From the NCBI RefSeq assembly GCF_001522545.3, contig NC_031781.1, forward strand, positions 15,327,568 to 15,391,567: DNA of 64,000 nt, read 5' to 3'. The notes under the pieces were generated by a model. That model was given only the letters and a program-made list of their open reading frames with translations. It was not told where the DNA came from and made no database searches. A program made the translations under genes and the position numbers. How positions within the stretch are numbered: the first letter of the stretch is position 1; every line of letters begins with the position of its first letter. Origin of the DNA: Parus major. Lineage: Eukaryota > Chordata > Aves > Passeriformes > Paridae. Positions 37,326 through 49,168 of the stretch are shown here, in pieces.

Positions 37326-37899
37326 GAGATGACTTCCTATGCCTGAACTGCAGTGGAAATTTTTATTAAATAGAAAATGCAAAAATATCTTTCAGCATGT
37401 TTATTTTGTTAGCTGCTCTCTCATGATACAGAACAAAAGATGAGACTTGTAAAAAGCAGAAGCAGCCACCAATCTTGTTTTTGAGGCTGTACAAATAAGT
37501 AACACCGTGTTTTTCTTCTGGTTCATTTAAAATTTTGTGTCTGAGCCTATGGTACCAACTTTATGTGGCATCATTAGAATGCATACACCAGAAATAACTT
37601 TACACTATCCATTTCTTAGAAGTCTGAAATGTGACTAACAAATGCTAAATCTATTTAGCGTGGTCCGCCCAGCTGTACACCACTACTGCTTGCCTTGGCA
37701 GATCCCCAGCATGGCTGGGAGTCCTCTCTCTACTTTCTGTCCTCAAAATGTTTTCTGGATCAGAGCTTTTGACAAGTAAAGGGTGTGGGAGTGTCACGTT
37801 CAACAGCTCTGAATCATTAGGAAGAGGCTGAACTGGAGTAAATCAGAATTCCTGCTCTGACCAAGCTCCTGTTATCTTTGCTTTGGTTAGCTGAGATCC

Positions 37900-38480
37900 C
37901 AATTCATTTAATATTTAATTTAGATTGATATTTTAAAGTGTTAATTGAGGAGTTTTTTTACATAAACAATCCATTTTAATGAAATATTGCTTCGGTTTCA
38001 GATTCATCTATATATGGGCATATTTTATTTATTTTGTAATCAAATTCATAACTGAAACTATAACGACTTAATAAAATTTTAATAAATAATAGAAGGTAGT
38101 GGAAGAACAGGACAGGAGCTTCCATAACCCTGGCATGAAATTTTTCTAGCTGCCACTGAGCATGTGCCAGCCATACCCCACTCCAACTTCTGTTCTAAAC
38201 TTCTATCTGATCACTTGCAAATAAAATTAAGAGCACTAACTATTTACAGAAATTATATGGTAAATAATTGTGCACAAAAATGATACTTGTTTAAATGATA
38301 ACCTGCTTGTGGATGATTCACAAAGAGGGAAAATAGGATGTTTTATTTATGGCAGATTATTCACTACTATGAAGTGATTTGAAGTGTTGATTCTTGCCAT
38401 ATATAGAGCTGTGTCGAAATTTATTAAATACTTCAAGAGTCACGAGAATATTGCATAGCACAGTTAGTGTTTGTTTGTAA
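37900..38480. other. Candidate conserved non-coding block (AT-rich)
   Basis: Very AT-rich yet not simple-repeat DNA. It has several TTAAT/ATTAA cores, a near-CArG CTATATATGG at about 38011, and isolated CpGs (near 37993, 38066, 38416, 38443). Called on texture only. Neutral AT-rich drift is an equally possible explanation. Confidence 0.2.
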
Positions 38481-39217
38481 GACCCTGGAAATGGCTGCTC
38501 AGCATGAAGGTTTTGCTCAAGAAAATCACCCAACACTCCAGACTGGTATTATATTTTCTTTACCTAAATCTCAGATCACAACAGCACTGCCTTGCTAACC
38601 TTAACTTGCATGTGGAGACCAGGGGAAAGTGAATGAAATTACAAAAATGATTTTTTATCAGGCTCTTGCTTCAGAAGATCATTTCAAAAATCATCAGCTT
38701 TTGCAATAGGTTGTTATGGTGCCCAGACAAACAGCAGCAATTCCTGGTACCTGAACTGCCTTGTGTCTTACTTGACAGCTGTCAATCAATCACTGTTGAA
38801 ACTTATTTCTTTGTTATGTGTTTTATGGAAAAAAACAGGAGAGTATTCCCACAACCTGAGCAGACTTCATTAGAATAATGACAATAACCCAGCACTGCTG
38901 GAGAGAAAAAAAGCAGCAGGGAAGTTTGACTTGCCTTCCAACCCAGTGTCTGCATGGAATGGGAGTTTCCCAACCAAGGAATTAAATCTAATTTCCTGAA
39001 TCTCTAGGCTGATAGTGGAAATAGGAGAAGGACTAGAGAAGGGATTATTTCAAGTGAGGGCCTATTGCTATTGAGACTGAGCAGGACACTTGGGAGATGC
39101 TTGCCTGGCTTCTTAGTTTGAGCACTTCACCTTATTACTGTCTGATTTAGTCTTGATGAACATGGTTATGGCTTTTGTCTGTTTTATTTTGCTGAGGACA
39201 CTTGTCTTGACACAGGT

Positions 39218-39220
<3 letters not shown>

Positions 39221-39265
<45 letters not shown>

Positions 39266-39266
39266 C
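39221..39266. repeat. (AT)n microsatellite, about 17 pure units plus imperfect tail
   Basis: Pure AT dinucleotides from 39221 to 39254, then GTATATATACAC. It is the longest dinucleotide repeat in the window and is probably length-variable. Isoleucine/tyrosine runs in open frames on both strands come from this repeat. Confidence 0.95.
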
Positions 39267-39320
39267 ATTAACAGATTTATCAGGATGCCCAGAAGCAGTG
39301 CTACAGCATCTCTGGTGTAC

Positions 39321-39350
39321 ATGGCTTTTGTCACCATGGCTTTTGTCACC
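39321..39350. repeat. Perfect tandem repeat, two 15-bp copies
   Basis: ATGGCTTTTGTCACC occurs twice head to tail (39321-39335 and 39336-39350) without a mismatch. A related ATGGCTTTTGTC lies at about 39168. The period is a multiple of three but no gene is evident. Confidence 0.92.
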
Positions 39351-40725
39351 AGCTAAGTCAGCAGCACTTCTAAGTTGTTCCTTTTCACCTGTAGTAAAAA
39401 CAGGGGTGATGCCAGAGCCCTCTCCAGGTCAGTAACTAGGGATTCTTCAGAAATATCACCCTGCACGGGCTGGTGTGTGGTAAAGCTGAAATTTCTTAAG
39501 GGTTTAAATTCATTGGCCAACCTGTTTGTGACTTTCCATATTGCGGTGAATACAAAGCTATGCTGTTTTTCCCCAGATAAAGACTGAAAACCTAGTCCCT
39601 ATGCTTTGAAATTATTACTTTTTACAAGACTTCAAGGGAAAAGCTTGTGATAGGAGGCCCAGCTTTGAAAATATAGCAGAATTCTTTTTCTGAGGTAGCT
39701 AGGGAACAGGCTTGAAAATCAAGCTTATCCACATATGTGCATATAGATGTGCACACTTGAAATGAGTGTATGTGTATTCTAAAGCTTTTTTAGTATATAT
39801 TTATGTAATCACAGATCGATATTTGTGTTTATACATTATATATTTAATTGTATTTTAAAAAATTCAATTCGTGCTAAACCATAATTCTTAAATGAAGAAC
39901 CAAAGTTTTTCCTCTTTGCACAAGACATAACCTATAGAGTGTGCCAAGAAAAATACCACAGTTTGTGTGCCAAGGCACTGGAGTTTTGGTGGTTTAAAGA
40001 AGTTAAATATAACTCATTTTGTAAGATGTTGTTTAATGAAAATTCTTGCTTTCTTTCACACTGGTGCTGTTTATTTTTGTCAAACCCTGGCTGGTTTGTT
40101 AAATATCACTAAATGATATTTACAAGTTTGCAATGCTCCCACGGACCAGGTGCAAAGACTTTATGTATCTATCTAGCTGCATTTTACATATTTATATATT
40201 CTTTATTATATATAAGCAAAAGGAGAAATTAATGACAAATTCCCACCTACCCATCATGAGGCATGTCACTGCACATTGAATGTCATCTCATTTTATCTCT
40301 GCTCAGTTTGTTGCTCAGGGAAATGGATCAGACAATACAGCCCAAAAACAGAATATCCAGTAACTGTCTATGACAGTTTCCAGCAGATTAAGATTTGCAA
40401 ACCTTCTCGTGGGCTCATCTCTTGATTTTTCCAGAAACTTCTTTCCAGTTCCCAACCCAACACTGCTGCTGAGGTTTGAGTTTCATCCCTTTTGCATTCT
40501 CAGCCCTCAGGAGGAACCTGTGCATGTATCTCAAATAAGTCTCCACTTTCAAATACCAGCCATAAATATCTTCCCCTTGCCCATAACTCTTCATTTCTCA
40601 CCCCTCTGCAGCCACATTTTCAGTGTTAATTTTGCAGTTGGAGTCTTTACCTGTGGACTGTGCTTTGGGAGGCAAGTTGGAATCTCAGACATGGGGTACA
40701 AAGGGGGGACCACAGACACTGAGGA

Positions 40726-40922
40726 GAGTCATGAGATCATTTGGGTTGGAAAAGAGCTCAAAGGCTGTTAATTCCAGCCATCAGCACATCACCACCACCT
40801 TGTTCACCATTGAACCATGTCCTCAAGTGCCACATCCACACATTTTTTAACACTCCCAAGGACGGTGACTCCACTTCCCTGGACTGTCCATTCCAGTGCT
40901 GGAACATCTCATTGTTCAGTGA
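40726..40922 (-). mobile_element. CR1 LINE 3' end, older or different subfamily
   Basis: The plus strand reads GTCATGAGATCATTTGGGTT, then CATCACCACCACCTTGTTCA, CCATTGAACCATGTCC, CAAGTGCCACATCCACAC, then a segment like CCCAAGGACGGTGACTCCAC and CTGTCCATTCCAGTGCTGG. This is the complement of a CR1 group whose hallmark is 'AAGTGCCACATCCA' followed by 'GGTGACTCCAC'. It differs from the 4.6 kb copy. Similarity ends near the GTTCAGTGAT at 40922. Overlapping short frames (up to 120 codons) are repeat-derived. Confidence 0.85.
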
Positions 40923-43900
40923 TCTACAATGCTTTATCTTGCTGAGGATCCTGTTAACTCCAGCCACTGTCTGGTGGGGAGCTCAGCACTGTGGGTCCTG
41001 TCAGCATCACTGTGTCACACATGGCTTTTCAGTTATTTGGGTGTTTCCTTTAGGTACATTGAAAGAAAACTGCATTTTCAGCCAATTCCCTTGGTTGTCC
41101 TGAATTACAGATAGCAAGTAGTTTCCACATAATTTCTCTCAAATTGCCAAGCAAAAGTGATGATGTCAGTTTAATTGATTACAGGATGGAATCAGTCAAA
41201 CACTAGTCTCTAAATATATTCAGATGCCAAATAGAGTGAACAGCCACTTATGGCTGAGCATCTCAGCCTTTCCTTCTAGGGGTGTCAGTGTCTGGACTGC
41301 CCAGGACCTTCATGCACATGTACAACTCCTGCATTATTTCTGAGCAAGGTTACAACATATTATGGGATTTATTTATATATATATATCACCTAAGAGTCCC
41401 TCAGAGCACATCAGTAACCAGACCACAAGGTCAAATTTTTCTGCTTAATTCTAAGCTGTTTTGGATGATCCAAAGAGCAATATATTGCATTCACCACGTC
41501 ACAGAGAAAGCCTTAATTCTGGCATTCAGGTTAATTGCTGCATCAAACAGGCTAAATTTATGACAGCATGTCTAATTCAAGCCACACTCTTGAGTCCAGT
41601 CCACCTGAGAACAAAGACTATTTGATTGATAGGAAAAATGTGTGATCTATCTGTCTCTAGGGTGCCATCTTTTCCCATTGTCCCTTTGAGCTCTCAGTTC
41701 TGACACCACTGAAAACAAAGGGTCAGGTTACTGCTCAAAATGGAATGATTTTATGCCACTTACTAATGCAATTTCCTTGTAGGTGAGCCAAAAGAGGATG
41801 GGAGAGCTTGACATGCTTTTATGCCCCTTGAAATGTGGGATTGAAGACCATATTAGCACAAACATATTTGCTCCATCTCTTTTTTCAAATGTATAGCTAA
41901 TGTGTTCTAAAATTAGTCTGAATCAGGTTTCTCATAGAGTAAGAATGTGCTTGTTTGAAAAATTTTACCTTGATTTCTGACACGCAGTACCTGAGCTGTA
42001 TTTTAAATTTAGTTATGAAAAGAGACAGCCTATTGATAGACAAATGATACCCCTGGTGCCTTATCTTCCTGTTATTTTGACATTCTCTTTGTAATTGATG
42101 ATTGTGAAACTTGAAAATTAGCAAGATGGAATTATCTGATACAAAGAGAATGCAGCGAATTTTGCAACACTAAAGCGGAACAGAAATATGTCCACAACCA
42201 TTTTCCTATAATCATTTCAGGTGGGTGTTTGTGTTTCAGAAACTGCAATTTATTCTTCATAGCTCCTTTCATCCAGAAGAAATGGACTACAAGGTGTTTT
42301 ATAGACTATGGTAATTTAACTTACAGCAGTAATATAAGCACAACATGGCAAACAGACCTTCTAAACTGGCAGAGCAATTAATTCATGCTGAACATTAAGC
42401 ACCTCAGTAGCCCCAAGATGAAATCCACTCAGAGACTGCTGACAGGCCATTTTAATGTTAATCACATGCTCACAACCTTTGCTGTATGAAGGACTTCACT
42501 TACCAACACTGGAACAGTAAGCAGCTGAAGAAAGGGAAAATAGGGAAGACAATAAGTCACTCCCAAGTAAAAAGTTTTAAACTTCAAAGGTTACTGAAAT
42601 GGCCACACTTAGTGATGCCTACTGATACTGTGCCAAGATGTTGCTATTTCCATTTGGATTTGTCACTGATCAGAACCTTGCTCACTCTTCTCTTCATGGT
42701 AAATATTTATTCTTGTGGCATCAGTGTGTTGAACCTAATATTTGAGGTTCATCCAGAACAGTCCCGATTGTTTCCCCACAAATAAAAATTTTAAAGACAG
42801 TGCAAAAAGTTAGATCCAGCCTTCTCCGTGGAGTTGGGGTAGTCAGCAGTCAAAGACAATGGAGGAAATTCCCTAAAAGTATATTTCTGTTTAACATAGG
42901 TGTGTGGGAATATGTGTCCTTCAGTAAGTGACATTGCTTATTGCTGGTGTTGGAGCTGTGGGTTTGAGTTCAGGGCTTTGGTGAGAAAAGGGAAGGAAAT
43001 GTGATGGGTTGGGACAAGATTTGATCCTCTTAAAATCACACAGTGGAAAGATTTCAGGCATTGTGGGAGATTTGTGCATAAGCAGTTGCTTCTGAGAGAT
43101 TTCTGAATCCTTTAGAGGTTTCAGTGATAGAAAGTGTTTGGGATCTGTTTTGTATCCTCTTGTCTGTCTAATGGGCGTTTTGTGGATTTTTCCTGTATGA
43201 GCTTTGGATGACAGATTGTCTTCAATTTCAGTGAGACATATTCGGTCCTCTTGACAGTTCCTTGGTGTTTGTTTGGGTTTTTATATAAATATATACATTT
43301 TTTAAGCCATGTAGATTAACCAGTTGGGAAAAAACCCCAACATTTCTCTCATCATAATGAATATAAGTGCACTCTGAAAGAGGTATCACACAAAATGAAG
43401 GATGGAGAGATGTGTGCTGACTCTATGCTGACAGCAGTGAAAGTTTGGCAGAATACATTGAAACTTCTGTCATTAGAACTACTTTATTGCAGCTGGGAAT
43501 AATAAGAACTGTGAGAACTGATCATTAGAGACAATAAAAACAATGTTTGTTTTTTTTCTCCACATAGGTAAATCACATTTTGAGAGGTAATTGATAAGCT
43601 AATGCTACAGACCCAGCTGTAAATAAACCATCCATCCCAAAAATTATATATATACTTTCTTCAGTCACAATTCTAAGCCTCCATCAAAGATCTAATTTCC
43701 TCCCTTTAGCAGGGGAAAATACAAGCCTTTATCAAACAGTAATCCTTTTAACAGAAATGCCAATTAAAGCTACCCTGTTCTTTATGCTAGATGGGTTCTT
43801 ACCATCTGTCTTGCAACTCTGTACTGTAAATAAGAAGGAAAATAAAAGGATTCTCAGTTTATTATAGCTTTAACTGTAGAAAACAAAATTCAAGCATTCC

Positions 43901-44169
43901 CCTGATGTCAACAAATATCTTTCTTGGCATCCAGTGGAAACAGGATTGTACTTCTGCACTTCTGCTTGAATTAATGAGTTTGGGCTTGGTGTTCAGGGCG
44001 CAGGGCTGAGAGCTGGAGTCCTGGAACCTGCAAGTCAGGGCTGGCAAGATTTTGCTGTGGGCAAACAGACCTTTGAAATACCTTTGGCAAATGACACAAC
44101 AGCCCCTGACAGGAGTGGCAGCAGCTAGAAAAATATGTAATAAAAATTGTGGAGGTGGGGGCAGCAAAT
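40923..44169. other. Unique non-coding stretch, no gene seen
   Basis: No gene is supported. The longest frame wholly inside is 99 codons (42486-42785, plus), lysine-rich at the start and with no recognisable domain. A TATATA stretch at 41369-41386 and another near 43640 are short AT-rich repeats. Confidence 0.55.
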
Positions 44170-44226
44170 TGAGAGTTGGAACATTATGTTCCCTTCCAAC
44201 CCAAAGCATTTTTTGGTTCTATGAAA
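44170..44226 (+). mobile_element. Short CR1-type 3' tail
   Basis: The segment GAGAGTTGGAACATTATGTTCCCTTCCAACCC..., ending with AAAGCATTTTTTGGTTCTATG, matches the last ~55 bases of CR1 in sense orientation. To the left the familiar CR1 order is not visible. The copy is either very short or a CR1-tailed non-autonomous element whose body (about 43970-44169) I do not recognise. The 115-codon minus frame (43862-44209) overlaps it and is not regarded as a gene. Confidence 0.6.
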
Positions 44227-45260
44227 TGTCCCTTTACATTGGTGATTAAAGAGTCCTTAGAACAAATCAGTAATTTCTCATCAGCTGCATTAAGACCATG
44301 ACTTCTTATTTGGAAATGGGATGTCTTTTTACACTACCAAAGCTAGGAGAAATCTTCTGCACTTTCCTAAGAAATTGCATCAGAACAAGGTCCTGAATCA
44401 TATTTTAATGTAAAATCTCTGGCACGCTCTCCTTTCTCTATCATGCCTACATAACTGCCTATCCTATGGCTCTAACCCAGGAGATGTGACAGTAAAGTTC
44501 ATCCACACTGATGCCAGTTAAAAGAAATGAGAATCACTACTTCTCAAAGCTACAGCCTATTTTCAAAAAAGTACCATGAGAATAATGAAAAGATGCTCAA
44601 GTCCTCTTTTCCTTAATGTGTGAGCCTATTTTAAGTATCCCATGACCCCTTTTCTTTGATTTTTTAGCAAGTGATTCACAAGTTTATTTCCATGTCCTGT
44701 GGGACTGATATTCTCACAAGCTTTTTCTGTTCTGGCAAAGGCCTGATCAGTTGGCCAAGAGGAAATTGCACAGAAAAGCTTCAAGCCTCCAGATTTACAT
44801 AAACTGATTAAAAATGGCATTAAATGTTATTAAAAGTGGTGTATAGAGATGTGATTTCCTCCTCTCCACGCTGGTTCTGTTTCCTAGGGCTTCCCCTGCT
44901 GTCTGGCAGCAGCACACGGGGCTGCTCCGTGGTGTGTGTGGGACTGAGTGTGCTGGAAAGGGTTTGGTGGGTGGCCCTTGCTTAGGCTGTGACATTAATA
45001 TTGGGTTGGTAGATGTCTCCTGTGATGAATTCAGCAGGTTATTTTGGCAATTTTTTGAAACTTTTTATGGATTTGCAAACATAGGGGCTGGGAGTTCAGG
45101 GAGTGATTGTGTGACAGGTAGAAAACCAAACATTTGCTCATTTCAAATAAGACAAAATACCTTATTTACTCAAAATACCTCCTTAAAACCCTCTTCTAGT
45201 TCCAGGAGCATAGAAGACATTTGTTTTATCAGGCAGAATGACAAAAAACAAAGTTTGGGG

Positions 45261-45270
45261 TTTTTTTTTT
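45261..45270. repeat. Poly(T) run, 10 bases
   Basis: T run following GGGG and followed by CCCAG. The acceptor-like look is weak, with no good donor after it. Confidence 0.75.
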
Positions 45271-46480
45271 CCCAGCTGAATGTCATAAGGCAGACCCTAA
45301 TGCATTTATTCAGGGTTGAATTAATAATGTTTTATCAGTGTTATAAATCTTTACAAAATTAGCTTTTGTTGGCCTGACTTTTCTGTTTCTCCTAGCTTTG
45401 TCTGTGCTAGTCTCATGGTTTTGCAGATTATTATTTCTACTTCAGACACCCCTTGTGCAGACCTAGCCATATGTTCCCACAAGCTCTTGGTGGGTCAGCA
45501 CCCTCTCTGAGACTGGAGCAGCAAAACCTCAACTCCCCTTGGCATTCAGGGAGTGCACCAGGAGCCTTCCTGCCAAAGGACTTCCCATCCTTTTAATAAC
45601 TCCTTTAACTCTCCCATCTCCAGTTTGATGGCTTCTGTTTTACTGCAGAGTGAGCTTTCCTCTTAAAGTTAATGACACCCTTTGGTTTCTAAGTACGCAG
45701 TAAATTGGTCCCAAGGTGTCTTTATGGCTTTGACTTGTTGAAACATCCACCCCATTCCTTGCACAGCTTCTCTCATATTGAAGCATCCCTGTCTAGTTTG
45801 TGACAGTGATGGGGTTTCTGTGTAATGCTTTTGATTGTGTCATAATTTATTAACAATTTGCACGTCTGCAATGTTGAGATGTGTTTGCTGCTGTGTGGAC
45901 ATACACAGAATTGCAAACACGTACACCTAACTCAGAGAAAAGTTTTATTAAGGGAAAAAATCTTTATATGCATCATGGAAATTACTTTCTCATTGAAAAA
46001 TTGTAAGAAATAGGAGGAAAAGAGGGTAAGTTATTCAACATAAAATAGGATGTATTGAAGTAAATGAATCCTGTCTATCAGATCATGCTTTCTTTTCCAC
46101 CACAGCAGGCCCAAATCTTACAATAAGCCTGAGGAATATTATGTGTTTTCCAGACAAAAGCAATCTGAAATATCAGATTCATAATCTGGTAGAATTGTGC
46201 TGCCTAGGAAACCTAATGGTATATAAGGATCAGTGTTATGTGATCCAGGCTAGCAATGGATGACAGGATGTTCCTAAGCCAAAAGAATCCATGAATATAT
46301 GTAACTAAAGAAAACCAAACCTGTGCTATAAAGGAGAATAAAAAGGACTTCAGTTCCCTTTCCAGCAGTGTGGAGGAATGCACTGGTCATCCATGTAAGA
46401 CATGAGACAAAATATCCCCTGTGAAAAAATATCACAGAATGTTTAAACATGTGTCTTCCTATGGGAAACTTAAACCCATT

Positions 46481-46518
46481 CAGAAAAACAAAACAAAGAA
46501 ACAAAACAAAACAACCAC
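46481..46518. repeat. A/C-rich low-complexity tract
   Basis: AAAACAAAAC/AAAGAAAC-type units. It could be a degraded A-rich tail, but no retroposon body is recognised beside it. Confidence 0.75.
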
Positions 46519-49141
46519 ACAAAAGCAGATAATGTCTTCCAAATGCTCTAAGTCCTGCACAGGACACCTAGGTTTAAATTTCATAAGAAGTTCATAACAA
46601 TGCTACAGGTGCCAGTTCAGAGAAATAGAAACAGAAATTGCAGATCCTCTGGCAGAGTACCTGTTCTGGTGAGCTGAACTACTGTCCTGGGCATACCACT
46701 TGGCACTTATAAACAATAATAAAAATAGAAATAAAAATAGTAATTAATTGGAATAATGTACTATATAAGAAGGAAAAAAGTGGCTTTCTTGCATAATGAA
46801 TATAAACAATACCATAGTGAGAGTTTTGTCCATCTTTCTCATTACCACTTTCTGAACACTTTCCTCTGAATGGTCTACTTGGCCTGCCATTCATGTGGCT
46901 TTTGAAATAAAACATCCCTCCTCATGCAAGCACTCAGGGTAATTACTGAGGCCACTGCTTAAATAACTCTGCTGGAGTGGCTCCGTCTGTGAACGGCATG
47001 AGCCCACGTAAAATTATTCACTACACTTGTAAAGAGAAAAAGAGAGACCCACAGGAACATTGCAGATAACCTCAGGGCTTGGCAGTAGGTCTACGACAAT
47101 TAAATAAAAGATTTTCTGAAGGTGACCCTGTGGATGCTCATTCCTTACTCCTGTCAACAGTGGACCATGATGACAAGGCGGGCAGAAGGTAGTAATGAGA
47201 CAGTTTGATTGATCAGGGAATGTCAAATTAATTCAGCTGGAAGCTTGCCAGAGCAAAACACAAATCTGCACCGTGGAATAAATAGAAGAGTGGATTTGAT
47301 ACTTTGGCTAGAACAATGCCCTGAAAGCATCAAAAAGATATCTCAGGCAAGAAAAGTTAAAAAATTAATTCTGTAATGAATTATTTGTCATTCAAAACAA
47401 ATTCGGTTTTACAACAGAAGATAAAAATGAGAAGGAAATCTTAGCAGGTTTGCCAAAAGGAGAAGCAATATCTTAGAAAAATGTTAGTGGGACAGATGAC
47501 GAATATTCATTTATCTTTAGGCAATCTGAAAATTCAGCCTTTTAGATTAAAATCAAAGGAACCAGTCTGGAGTATTCAGTAATTTAAAACATAAGGGAAA
47601 AGGGCCCTTTTTCACCATGTTTTATATGTACAGGCACGTATCATTTTACAGAGCTTCTTCAGAATCAATCTTGATAAGATTGGTCTATTAAATATATTTA
47701 TTTGGATTTGATTGCAATCATTTATAAAATGTTTATGTCTTGTGTATACACAGAGGAGAACCCTGGCTTGTTGAGCCAGTGGCAAAGCCTCCCTGACTTC
47801 ACAAGGTGCTGCTACATGTACAACTGTGCCTCCAGAACTCAGATTTTTATCTGATAATTAAATATTAAATATAGTGGCTATCTTCCAGCTTAATTCAACC
47901 CATTTTACTCCTATTAGCACAAAAGAATATTCGCCTCCTTAACAATATTCTTCCATGAGTCTCCATAAAACTTGTGCCTCCAAAGAGCTCATTGCTGCTG
48001 TAGGGCAGCTGCCTTTCCAGTGTGGCTGCACATCCAGAAATCCTTCTTGCTCTTGAATGTTACCTGTGTTTGGCATGGAGGAGCTGCTGGGGCTGTGGAG
48101 AGATCAGGGCAAGGGCTAGGAAAACCTTCAGCACAGCCCTATCCGTTGTAGCATCCCCCCTGCTTTTCCCCAGAGCTGTTCCCCAGGGATCCCCATGCTT
48201 CTGTCAGGTGTTATCTTTACAACCAATTTCCTTAAACCAAAAAGCTAGCCCAGTAAATGTGAAGTCTCCACAGTAGTTATGCCAGCACAGAGTTGTATCA
48301 GCTGCTGGCAGCCCATAATTACATAGCTGCACACTGTTAAATGTCCTTTTTTCACAACATAAGAGGCATTGTCCTATTTAAACTGTAAAGGTACTTATAG
48401 CAGGTACTTTGTGATGTGAAGCCATCCTTGAGTGGGAACTTGCTGCAGTTTCCCACAGGTTTGATACTTATGCTGCAAGTGCAAGGCAGCACAGAAAGAT
48501 TTCTAACTGGGCCTCATTACCAGCCCTTCATGCATCTGCTGCTCTGCTGCAGGTAAAAGAATTTTCCTTCCAAGTGTAATGCTGATGTTGAAAGCACAGA
48601 GAGAGCTCATATAACTAGGGTTAGTTCAATTGCTCAATGTCTCCTGGGAGTTCTCATACCATCACACTTGTAAATTAATTTCCTTTGGCTATTCTGTGCT
48701 CCACTTGTGTTAATTTTCTATGAACATTTCTACAATATGGTTTTATCAATTAAAATATTCATAGGATAACTGTTTCTAGACCAAGACATATTTGCAAGGT
48801 CGACTCTGGTACTTGCTCATGTAGTTATTCTGAAATCATGAAGTGCTCTTGCATTGTGTGTAAGAAATCCTTGTTTTTAAAAATGCCCACTGAAAACAGT
48901 GTCAGATTAGTGAGAAATGTTGTTCCAATGTTAGAAGAGTCTGGGGGCTCCAAATGTATCTGCTGAACACCAGGAAATGCTGATGGTAAAGCTTTTTGTG
49001 TAGTCAGAACTCCATCACCTTCAGTGATATAACATAAATCAGGTTTTATATCTGGAGGAATAGAAGTAAATTCCTCAATCTGAGTTTTCTGTGAGGGGCC
49101 AAACCTGGAATTTTGACACTGCAAAGGTGCAAAAACTGGGA

Positions 49142-49168
49142 GCTCCTTCTGCACGGTGCAGAAGGAGC
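49142..49168. repeat. Near-perfect 27-bp palindrome (13-bp arms, single central base)
   Basis: GCTCCTTCTGCAC (49142-49154), one G (49155), then GTGCAGAAGGAGC (49156-49168). The arms are exactly complementary, mixed in composition and not a simple repeat. Immediately right the sequence continues AAGAGGAGAG. A chance palindrome of this length is unlikely in 64 kb. A one-base loop does not suit a microRNA hairpin. Possible origins are a small inverted duplication or a dimeric protein-binding site. Confidence 0.95.

Larger units (their letters stand above)
36483..40725. other. Unique non-coding stretch, no gene seen
   Basis: No gene is supported. The longest open frame is 148 codons (36739-37185, plus), with no domain. 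Items inside are a possible ancient amniote repeat (37.1-37.3 kb), an AT-rich candidate conserved block (37.9-38.5 kb), a long AT microsatellite at 39.22 kb and a 15-bp tandem duplication at 39.32 kb. The plus frame 40370-40771 (133 codons) ends inside the next CR1. Confidence 0.55.
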
